DNA of 64,000 nt, taken from the NCBI RefSeq assembly GCF_000262465.1, contig NZ_CM001489.1:3049575-3113574 (forward strand), written 5' to 3'. The translations under genes and the position numbers were made by a program. Numbering within the stretch: the first letter of the stretch is position 1; each line of letters begins with the position of its first letter. The notes under the pieces were generated by a model. The model was not told the DNA's origin and searched no databases. It was given only the letters and a program-made list of their open reading frames with translations. Positions 35,603-42,797 of this stretch are shown one piece after another. Source of the DNA: Frankia sp. QA3. Lineage in GTDB: Bacteria > Actinomycetota > Actinomycetes > Frankiales > Frankiaceae.

Positions 35603-37630
35603 ATGCCGACGGATCCCGCAGGGTCCGATCACGCCGGCCCGTCGGGGCACGTCATCGTGGCCGGGCTGAGCGGACTGGGCCTGCGCCTCGCCGAGCAGTT
35701 GCAGGCGTCCGGTGTCGCGGTGGTCGCGGTCGACGACCAGCTCACCGCCGTCGCCCGACGCCGGCTGGAACGCAGCGGGGTGCAGGTTCTACGCGAGAGC
35801 CCGCACGCGGCCGACGTGCTGCGCGAGGCCGGCATCGCCGCGGCCCTCGCCGTGGTGATCAGCCACGAGGCCGACCTCGACAACCTCGAGACGGCGCTGC
35901 TCGCCGCCGAGGTCGCCCCCGATGTCCGGCTGGTCGTCGGGGTCAACAACACCCAGCTCGGCGACCAGCTCGCGGACGCGCTCAGCCAGGTGCGGGTGCT
36001 CAACCTCGCCGAGCTCGCCGGACCGAGCTTCGTCGAGGCGTGCGTGCGCTCCGACGTCGCGCACGCCTTCACGATGGACGCCCGCGCCGACGCCGAGGTG
36101 TTCGCCGTGATCGAGGAGGAGATCACCGGGCGGGGCGCCTTCCGGGCCCGCTACGGTGATCTCACCCCGATCTCTCTGCACCGCGCCGGCGCGCGCCACG
36201 CCGAGGTCTGCCCACCGCGCGACATCCCGCTGCATCCCGGCGACCGGCTGACCGTCCTCGGCCGCCTCGCCGAGTTCGACGAGCGGGGCATGACCGTCTC
36301 CGGCCTGCACGACGCGCGGCTGTTCGCCGCCCTCGGCGACGGCACGGCCGATCGCGGGGGCGGGCCGCGGGCCCGGCGCGGAACGGCCGCGCGGCTGCGG
36401 GAGTTCGTCTCGACCATCCGCGGGGAGCTCGACCGGCCCTTCCGGCTCGCCCTCGCCGCCGTCGTCACGATCCTGCTGGTGAGCACGGTCGTGCTGGCGC
36501 TGACCTACACCGACCACAACCGCGCCGCGCCACCCGACTTCAGCCCGCTCGACGCGCTCTACCTCACCGTCGAGACGATGGTGACGGTCGGCTACGGCGA
36601 CTTCAACTTCGGCGCGGCCGACGAGTGGCTGCAGATCTTCGGCATCGGGCTGATGCTGGCCGGCGCCCTGTCGATCGCGGTCGTCTACGCATTTATCACT
36701 AATGTGATCATCAGCCGTCGGCTCGAACGCGCCCTGGGCCGCGGCCGGGCGGGGGCGGTGCGCGGGCACGTCATCCTGGCCGGCCTGGGCTCGGTCGGGG
36801 TCGCCACCATGGACGGCCTGGTGCGCGCCGGCCGCCAGGTGGTGGTGATCGAACGGGACGAGAACAACCGGTACCTGCCCGTGGCCCGCGAACGCGGGGT
36901 GCCGGTGATCATCGGGGACGCGACCGTGCGGTCCACGCTGCTGGAGGCCGGCCTCGCCCACGCGACCACGATCGCCGCGCTGACCAGCGACGGGGTGGCG
37001 AACCTGGAGACGGTGCTGTCCGCCCGGGAGGCGCACGGCGAGCTGCGCGGCGCCCACGCGGTCCGGGAGGCGGCGCGCCGCGCCGGTGGTCGTTCCTACG
37101 GTCGGGCGCGGTCGTCCGCGACGCAGTCACCCGAGGGCGCTCTGCGGGTCGTGCTGCGGGTCTTCGACACGACGATGGCCGACGAGGTCGAGCGCCGGTT
37201 CGGCATCCACGCCGCCCGCAGCGCCTCGGCGCTGGCCACCCCGTACTTCGTCGGGGCCGCGCTGGGCTACGACGTGCTGAGCACCTTCTACGTGGAGCGC
37301 ACCCCCTTCCTCGTCGCCCGGATGACCGTCAACGCCGGCGGGGCGCTGGTCGGCCCCACCCTGCAGGAGCTGTCCACCGGAACCCGCGTCCTCGCCGTCA
37401 CCACCGCCGCCGCGGGCAAACCGGACTACCGACCCGGCCGCCACACCCGGCTACGGCCCGGGGACGAACTGCTCGTCGTCGGCCCCGTCACCCAGATCGT
37501 CGACATGGTCCGGCGCAACCAGCGCGTGGGTGTCCCCGCCCAGCACCGTCCCACGCCCACGCCCACAGCGGTGACACACGGCGACTACGAGCTCGCCGCC
37601 GACCCGCCGGACGCCGCCGAGAGCTTGTGA
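35603..37630 (+). CDS. Potassium channel protein with two RCK (TrkA) modules
   Basis: This 675-residue protein has the order RCK - two-helix ion channel - RCK. The first TrkA_N domain (about 15-225) starts HVIVAGLSGLGLRLAEQL. Two membrane helices (about 280-375) enclose the pore helix and the selectivity filter TVGYGD near residue 328. The second RCK domain (about 387-620) starts HVILAGLGSVGVATMDGL and ends with a TrkA_C-like part (RLRPGDELLVVG). Two nucleotide-binding regulatory modules on one chain are less common than the single C-terminal RCK of MthK. The ATG at 35603 has GGGGAGG upstream. It probably conducts K+ across the cytoplasmic membrane under nucleotide control. Confidence 0.9.
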   Translation: MPTDPAGSDHAGPSGHVIVAGLSGLGLRLAEQLQASGVAVVAVDDQLTAVARRRLERSGVQVLRESPHAADVLREAGIAAALAVVISHEADLDNLETALLAAEVAPDVRLVVGVNNTQLGDQLADALSQVRVLNLAELAGPSFVEACVRSDVAHAFTMDARADAEVFAVIEEEITGRGAFRARYGDLTPISLHRAGARHAEVCPPRDIPLHPGDRLTVLGRLAEFDERGMTVSGLHDARLFAALGDGTADRGGGPRARRGTAARLREFVSTIRGELDRPFRLALAAVVTILLVSTVVLALTYTDHNRAAPPDFSPLDALYLTVETMVTVGYGDFNFGAADEWLQIFGIGLMLAGALSIAVVYAFITNVIISRRLERALGRGRAGAVRGHVILAGLGSVGVATMDGLVRAGRQVVVIERDENNRYLPVARERGVPVIIGDATVRSTLLEAGLAHATTIAALTSDGVANLETVLSAREAHGELRGAHAVREAARRAGGRSYGRARSSATQSPEGALRVVLRVFDTTMADEVERRFGIHAARSASALATPYFVGAALGYDVLSTFYVERTPFLVARMTVNAGGALVGPTLQELSTGTRVLAVTTAAAGKPDYRPGRHTRLRPGDELLVVGPVTQIVDMVRRNQRVGVPAQHRPTPTPTAVTHGDYELAADPPDAAESL

Positions 37631-37671
37631 TGTGTGGTGTCGGTTGCTGGTTCGTGATGATGGATGCCCGT

Positions 37672-38160
37672 TCAGGGGTGCATACGGGCGCCCTTGAGCG
37701 CCTTGTCGACGGTGTTGCGCGGGCCGTGCAGGGCGAGACCAACCAGGTCGAGGTCGTCCCGCGGCACGGCCCGGACGGCGGCCCGGTTGTCGCGGTCGTT
37801 GCCGGTGCGGAACAGGTCGGACGTGAAGATCGACATAGCCAGGCCCCGGTCGCTGGCGCGGGTGAACGACGAGGCCAGCGTCTGGCTCGAGCCGGCGAAC
37901 ACGAGCACCGGCTGGCGGAACATCGGCAGGTAGCCGTGGCCGTCCGCGTCGGCGTAGGGCTCGCCGACCAGCTCCGGGTTGGTCGCCGCGATCCCGCTGA
38001 CGAGGAATGCCGTGACATTGAGCCGTTGCCAGTTCAGCAGATCGTCGCGCAACAGCACAGCGATCTTGGTACCGAAGCGTATCGGAGTCGGCTCCAACGA
38101 CCCGTCATCGTGCAGGGCGGAGTCGTGGCGAAGGTCGGTTTCCACATCGCCGAGTCTCAC
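37672..38160 (-). CDS. DUF2000 family protein
   Basis: This 162-residue protein belongs to the DUF2000 family of unknown function, related in fold to peptidyl-tRNA hydrolase-like proteins. It shows RFGTKIAVLLRDDLLNWQRLNVTAFLVSGI, NPELVGEPYADADGH and PVLVFAGSSQTL. Start choice is uncertain: GTG 38160 is preferred over TTG 38166. It is divergent, with only 35 bases between, from an AraC regulator. This DUF2000/AraC pairing is recurrent in my experience of such genomes, and the regulator probably controls this gene. Confidence 0.8.
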   Translation of the reverse strand: MRLGDVETDLRHDSALHDDGSLEPTPIRFGTKIAVLLRDDLLNWQRLNVTAFLVSGIAATNPELVGEPYADADGHGYLPMFRQPVLVFAGSSQTLASSFTRASDRGLAMSIFTSDLFRTGNDRDNRAAVRAVPRDDLDLVGLALHGPRNTVDKALKGARMHP

Positions 38161-38195
38161 CAACAACGGCCAGGTCGGTCTTGTACGTTTCTGAC

Positions 38196-39101
38196 GTGGC
38201 CGAAGCGCACGTGGCCGAGACGGGCAGGGCCGAGGCGGGCATCGCCGAGGCGGGCCGGGCCGGTGACGGTCAGTCGGTGGCCGCCTGGCGGCCAGCGGTG
38301 GCGGGCGTCCGCGAGGTGTTCCACGCCCGGTTCGTCTCGCACGTCTACCCGCCGCACACCCACGACTCGTGGACGCTGCTCATCGTCGACACCGGCGCGG
38401 TCCGCTATGGCCTGGACCGACGTGAGCACGGGACACTACGTTCCCAGGTATCGCTGCTGCCGCCGGATGTCCCCCACGACGGCCGCTCCGCCACACCCGG
38501 CGGATTCCGCAAACGCGTTCTCTACCTCGACCGGCACGTCCTCGGCGATGAGCTGATCGGCCCCGCGGTTGACACCCCGACGCTCGCCGATCCCGCGCTG
38601 CGCCGACGCATCGCCCGGCTCCACGGCCTCCTGCTCACCCCCGGCGAGGATCTCGCGGCCCAGAGCGGGCTGGCCCTCGTCGGCGGGCGGCTGCGCACTC
38701 ACCTGGCCCGCCGCGGCTCACCCGCCCGCCGCGACGCTTCACCCCCGCCCCGCCGGGATCCGTCCGTTGCGCATGCGCTACGCGATCTCCTCGACAGCCG
38801 GGTTACCGAGGGGATCCCGCTGGCCGCCGCCGCGGAGCTGCTCGGCGTCCATCCGACGCACCTGATCCGCGCCTTCCACCAGGAGTTCGGCCTGCCGCCG
38901 CACCGCTACCTCACCGGCCGCCGGGTGGACCTGGCCCGCCGCCTGCTGCTCGCCGGCCACCGCCCGGCCGAGGTCGCCGCCCTCGCCGGTTTCTACGACC
39001 AGGCCCACCTGACCAGACACTTCCACCGCATGCTCGCCACCAGCCCCGCCCGCTACGCCAAGGTCGTCCCACCTCACGGCACTCTCAGGTCACCACGCTG
39101 A
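38196..39101 (+). CDS. AraC-family transcriptional regulator
   Basis: The 301-residue protein combines an N-terminal cupin-like sensing domain (SHVYPPHTHDSWTLLIVDTG with metal-type histidines) and a C-terminal AraC DNA-binding domain (about 190-290). The two helix-turn-helices read IPLAAAAELLGVHPTHLIRAF and PAEVAALAGFYDQAHLTRHF, cut here at 20 or fewer residues: IPLAAAAELLGVHPTHLIRA. The start is probably GTG 38196; the first 35 residues are a degenerate Ala/Glu/Gly repeat. It is divergent from the DUF2000 gene. Confidence 0.88.
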   Translation: MAEAHVAETGRAEAGIAEAGRAGDGQSVAAWRPAVAGVREVFHARFVSHVYPPHTHDSWTLLIVDTGAVRYGLDRREHGTLRSQVSLLPPDVPHDGRSATPGGFRKRVLYLDRHVLGDELIGPAVDTPTLADPALRRRIARLHGLLLTPGEDLAAQSGLALVGGRLRTHLARRGSPARRDASPPPRRDPSVAHALRDLLDSRVTEGIPLAAAAELLGVHPTHLIRAFHQEFGLPPHRYLTGRRVDLARRLLLAGHRPAEVAALAGFYDQAHLTRHFHRMLATSPARYAKVVPPHGTLRSPR

Positions 39102-39263
39102 GATCATGACGTGGCGGAGTTCGCCACATCCAACTCGCTCCCGGACGAGCGGCCGCCGACTCAATCCACAGTGATCTTGTTGTTCCGCGGAACCGTGCCG
39201 CGTGTCCGGGCGAATCTCTGACCCGTGCCGACCTGGCCGCAGTCACGAGAAGGCATGCTCAGA

Positions 39264-39305
39264 ACTCATGAGAGACCGGGTTCGACTCATGAGAGACCGG
39301 GTTCG
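39264..39305. repeat. 21-bp perfect tandem duplication carrying a start codon
   Basis: The 21-base unit beginning ACTCATGAGAGACCGGG is repeated exactly, giving two in-frame ATG codons (39268 and 39289) and a duplicated MRDRVR.. N-terminus in the ADP-ribosylglycohydrolase gene. Confidence 0.95.
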
Positions 39306-40368
39306 CGGGTGCCTGCTGGGCGGGGCGTTGGGAGACGCGCTCGGCGCCGGCATCGAGTTCCAGTCCCTGGCCGAGATTCGGCAGGAGCACGGGCCTGCCG
39401 GTGTTGTCCGGCTGACGGAAGCCTACGGGGTTCATGCCCCGTTGACCGACGACACCCAGATGACCTTGTTCACCGCGGAGGGCCTGATCCGCGCGTCCGT
39501 GCGCGGCCGGTCGAAGGGCATCGTCGATCCGCCCTCGGTGCTGTGGGGCGCCTATCGGCGCTGGTTGACGACGCAGGCTCGAACGTCTCCCGCTGGCGGG
39601 GCATCGAACCACGCCGACGGCTGGCTGGCGGCCCAGCCGGTGCTGTACGCGCGGCGGGCCCCGGGGAACGCCTGCCTGTCGGGCCTGCGACGCGACACGA
39701 TGGGCACCCTCGCCCAGCCGGCCAACCCCGACAGCAAGGGCTGCGGCGCCGTGATGCGCTCGGCGCCGTTCGGCCTGCTCGGGCGGGGCGCCGAGACCAG
39801 TTTCGATCATGCGGTGGAAGGCGCGGTGCTCACCCATGGCCATCCCACCGGCTACCTGGCCGCGGGAGCCTTCGCGTGGATCATTGCCACGGTCCTGGCC
39901 GGGGCGAGCATCGCCGAGGCGGCGCTGTCGGCCCTCGGCCGGCTCGCCGCCGAGCGGAACGGTCGTGAGGTGACCGCGGCGCTGCGGGCCGCTCTCAGCC
40001 GGGCGATGGAGGGCGCGCCGACGCCGGAGCGGGTGGAGTCGCTGGGCGGCGGCTGGATCGCCGAGGAGGCGCTGTCGATCGCCGTGTACTGCGCGGTGGC
40101 CGCGCCCGACGACCCGCGCGTGGCGCTGCTCGCCGCGGTGAACCATTCTGGCGACAGCGACTCGACCGGGGCGATCTGCGGCAACCTGATCGGCGTCGCC
40201 GTCGGTGAGCAGGCGTTGCCGGCCGACTGGGTGCGCGAGCTCGAGGGCTACGAACTCGTTCGGCAGGTAGCCGATGATCTCGTGACCGAGTTCGAGAACA
40301 CCGCAACCGTCGCGGACGCCTTCGGCGCGCCAACCCTGTCCTGGGCCGCCCGCTACCCCGGCCACTGA
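39268..40368 (+). CDS. ADP-ribosylglycohydrolase family protein
   Basis: This 366-residue protein of the ARH/DraG family removes ADP-ribose from proteins or other targets in the cytoplasm. The di-metal motifs are complete: LTDDTQMTLFTAEGL near the N-terminus and NHSGDSDSTGAICGNL near the C-terminus. RGCLLGGALGDALGAGIEF and CGAVMRSAPFGLL are also typical. The start is either ATG 39268 or the duplicated ATG 39289, both in the same repeat. DraG-type control of nitrogenase is one known role in nitrogen fixers. No dinitrogenase ADP-ribosyltransferase is adjacent, so the target is open. Confidence 0.9.
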   Translation: MRDRVRLMRDRVRGCLLGGALGDALGAGIEFQSLAEIRQEHGPAGVVRLTEAYGVHAPLTDDTQMTLFTAEGLIRASVRGRSKGIVDPPSVLWGAYRRWLTTQARTSPAGGASNHADGWLAAQPVLYARRAPGNACLSGLRRDTMGTLAQPANPDSKGCGAVMRSAPFGLLGRGAETSFDHAVEGAVLTHGHPTGYLAAGAFAWIIATVLAGASIAEAALSALGRLAAERNGREVTAALRAALSRAMEGAPTPERVESLGGGWIAEEALSIAVYCAVAAPDDPRVALLAAVNHSGDSDSTGAICGNLIGVAVGEQALPADWVRELEGYELVRQVADDLVTEFENTATVADAFGAPTLSWAARYPGH

Positions 40369-40404
40369 CGGGCCCGGGGATCAGGCCGGCGGGGGGAGGC
40401 GGAC

Positions 40405-41262
40405 GTGCACAGCCGTGCCGAGCGTGCTGGTCAGCCCGGTCACGTGGTCGTGGCCGGGGTGGTGAACGTGCAGCAGACGGTGCCGGTGGACGGGTTCCCG
40501 CTCGCCTACGCGCCGGTGCGGTACGCGACCGGGCGGCTGCGGCTGGCGGCCTCCGGGGTCGGCCTGAACGTCGCCCGGACGCTGGGTGCGCTCGGCACAC
40601 CGGCGTCCCTGGCCACCCTCGTCGGGGACGATCCGGCGGGGCTGGTGATCCGCGCCGAGCTGCGACGTCTCGGCCTGCTCGGCCTGCCCGGCGAGGACGA
40701 GTCGGACGGCCGGGGCGCCGGGGTGCTGGCGACCGCGAACAGCGCGATGTCCGCCGTCCTGGTCGATCCGCACGGCACCCGGCAGGTCCACACCGACCTC
40801 GCCGACCTGGCCACGGCCCGCCATCCGACGCCGGTGTTCCGTGACCTGCTCGCGGGGGCGCGCCTCGCCGTGCTGACCACCGCGGGCTTCGTCCGCGACC
40901 TGATCCCCGTTGCCCAGGCCGCCGGTGTGCCGATCGCCGTCGACGTGCAGACCATCGAGGACGCGGACGACGCCTACAGCCGGCCCTGGTTGGCGGCGGC
41001 GAGCCTCGTGTTCTGCTCCGCCGAGCGCCTCACCGCCAGCCCCGCCGCCACCGCCGCCGCGCTGCTGGCCCGCCACCCGGCCGGGGTCGTGCTCGTCGGG
41101 ATGGGCGCCGACGGCTGCCTGCTCGCCGTCCGGGACCACCCGCCGCGCCACCTTCCCGCCCGCGCCCCGCACGGCGTGCTCGACACCACCGGCGCCGGCG
41201 ACGCCCTGTGCGCCGGTTTCCTGCACTGCCGGTTTCCTGCACTACTGGCTCGCCACGGGTGA
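40405..41262 (+). CDS. PfkB-family sugar kinase, C-terminus truncated by a frameshift
   Basis: The 285-residue product shows the ribokinase fold: VVAGVVNVQQTVPVDGFPL, the ASGVGLNVARTLGALG sugar site, and the catalytic DTTGAGDALCAGFL. Directly after this motif a 16-bp tandem duplication (41212-41243) moves the frame, and the protein ends with RFPALLARHG. Removing one copy restores CAGFLHYWLATGDPDVAARRAV and an end at 41401, which looks like a normal PfkB C-terminus. About 50 residues of the last helices are lost, so activity is doubtful. The start is GTG 40405 after GGGGGGAGG. Substrate unknown. Confidence 0.85.
   Translation: MHSRAERAGQPGHVVVAGVVNVQQTVPVDGFPLAYAPVRYATGRLRLAASGVGLNVARTLGALGTPASLATLVGDDPAGLVIRAELRRLGLLGLPGEDESDGRGAGVLATANSAMSAVLVDPHGTRQVHTDLADLATARHPTPVFRDLLAGARLAVLTTAGFVRDLIPVAQAAGVPIAVDVQTIEDADDAYSRPWLAAASLVFCSAERLTASPAATAAALLARHPAGVVLVGMGADGCLLAVRDHPPRHLPARAPHGVLDTTGAGDALCAGFLHCRFPALLARHG
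41212..41243. repeat. 16-bp tandem duplication that shifts the PfkB kinase frame
   Basis: GCCGGTTTCCTGCACT occurs twice in direct succession within the coding region. Sixteen bases are not a multiple of three, so the second copy causes a +1 frame change. The normal frame stays open to 41401 beyond the repeat. Confidence 0.95.
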
Positions 41263-41544
41263 TCCCGACGTGGCGGCCCGGCGCGCCGTCCTCGTCGCGG
41301 GCTGCGCGGTCGGCTCCGCCGGCACCGACGTCCACGTCACCGCCGGGCACATAGACGACCTCCTGCGCGCCCCGGGCGGGCGGCCGTCGGGCTCCGAGTG
41401 ACGCACGGCGGGCCGGGTCCGATCCGACCTGCGACGTTCGTCGCAGGTCGGCTGCTCGACAGGGGCGGCGATGCGGCGCGGATCCGCATTACGCTCCCCC
41501 CCGGCGTCGCGTGACGCCCGCGGGAGATCAGCAGCGAGGGGCCG

Positions 41545-42648
41545 ATGACGGCGAGGACGATTCCGATCCGTTTCACCGACGACGCCGGGGTGATCGACAT
41601 CGCCGAGTCGCTGTCCACCCTCAAGGGGGACGGGCGCCACCTCTGGCTCGCCGGCGACGAGACGATCACCATCGAGCGGACGACGCTGTCGCCGACCGGG
41701 GACGGCTTCGTCGACCATGTCAGCTTCTCGGTCGCGGACTTCCTCCCGCTGCCGGAGCCGCCGGAACCGGACGGCAGCCAGCTCGAGATCGACCTCGAGG
41801 GCATCGACCGGCACGGCGGCTACCTGTGGTTCGTCGGTTCGCACAGCCGGACCCGCAAGCGGGTCAAGCCGCACCACGCCACCGAGCAGGCGTTGGCACG
41901 GCTGGCCAGGGTGAGCAGCAACGCCAACCGCTACCTGCTCGGCCGCATCCCGGTGGTGGAGATCGACGGGGCGCCGACGCTCGTCCCCAGCGCCCCGGCG
42001 CCGGCCTCGCCGGGCGGGGAGAAGCTGACCGCGGCCGCGCTCGGCCTGTCCAAGCAGAACCGACTGACGCGGGCGCTCAAGGACGACGAGCACCTCGGCC
42101 TGTTCCTGAAGATCCCGAGCAAGGACAACGGCCTGGACATCGAGGGGCTCGCGGTCGTCGGCGAACGGATCTACCTGGGGTTGCGCGGCCCGGTGCTGCG
42201 CGGCTGGGCGGTGGTGCTGGAGCTGCGCCTCACCGAGGGCGACGGCCAGGACCTGCTGCTCGCGCCGCTCGATGACGGTGACGACAACGACGGGCGCCGG
42301 TACCGCAAGCACTTCCTCGACCTCGACGGGCTCGGCGTGCGGGACATCCTCGCCCACGGCGACGATCTGCTGCTGCTCGCGGGCCCGACGATGGATCTCG
42401 ACGGGCCGGTGCGGATCTATCGCTGGCGGGGCGCCGCGCACGCGCGCACGAGCGTCGTCGTCACCGACGAGGCGATCGAACGGGTGCTGGAGCTGCCGGT
42501 GGGGACCGGCGACGACCACCCGGAGGGCATCGCGCTGCTGCCCGGCGATCCGTCCTCGTTGCTGGTGGTGCACGACAGCCCGGCGCCGCGGCGGCGCTGG
42601 CATCGTCACGAGATCCTCGCCGACATCGTCCCGCTGCCGGGCTGCTGA
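41545..42648 (+). CDS. DUF3616 family protein
   Basis: This 367-residue protein belongs to the DUF3616 family, which has a beta-propeller-like repeat character. It shows STLKGDGRHLWLAGDETITIE, LEGIDRHGGYLWFVGSHS, GLDIEGLAVVGERIYLGLRG and GTGDDHPEGIALLPGD. The recurring Asp-x-Glu-Gly segments are typical of this family. No signal peptide is seen, so it is probably cytoplasmic. The ATG at 41545 follows GCGAGGGG. Function unknown. Neighbours (broken PfkB kinase, STAND protein) give no clue. Confidence 0.8.
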   Translation: MTARTIPIRFTDDAGVIDIAESLSTLKGDGRHLWLAGDETITIERTTLSPTGDGFVDHVSFSVADFLPLPEPPEPDGSQLEIDLEGIDRHGGYLWFVGSHSRTRKRVKPHHATEQALARLARVSSNANRYLLGRIPVVEIDGAPTLVPSAPAPASPGGEKLTAAALGLSKQNRLTRALKDDEHLGLFLKIPSKDNGLDIEGLAVVGERIYLGLRGPVLRGWAVVLELRLTEGDGQDLLLAPLDDGDDNDGRRYRKHFLDLDGLGVRDILAHGDDLLLLAGPTMDLDGPVRIYRWRGAAHARTSVVVTDEAIERVLELPVGTGDDHPEGIALLPGDPSSLLVVHDSPAPRRRWHRHEILADIVPLPGC

Positions 42649-42797
42649 ACCAGCCGGGGCCGACTACGGTTGCCTCCCCCCACGATCGCGCGGCGTGTTC
42701 GAGCGCCGGGCGGGCTACCCGCCACCCGCCGATCACGGCAAGATTGGCGCACGGAATCACATTCCGTCCTACTCACCGCCATGCCTGAGGTACGCGC

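Noticed and set aside
39275..39310. GGTTCGACTC resembling a tRNA T-arm
   Set aside because: No matching acceptor, anticodon or D-arm; the string comes from the 21-bp duplication.
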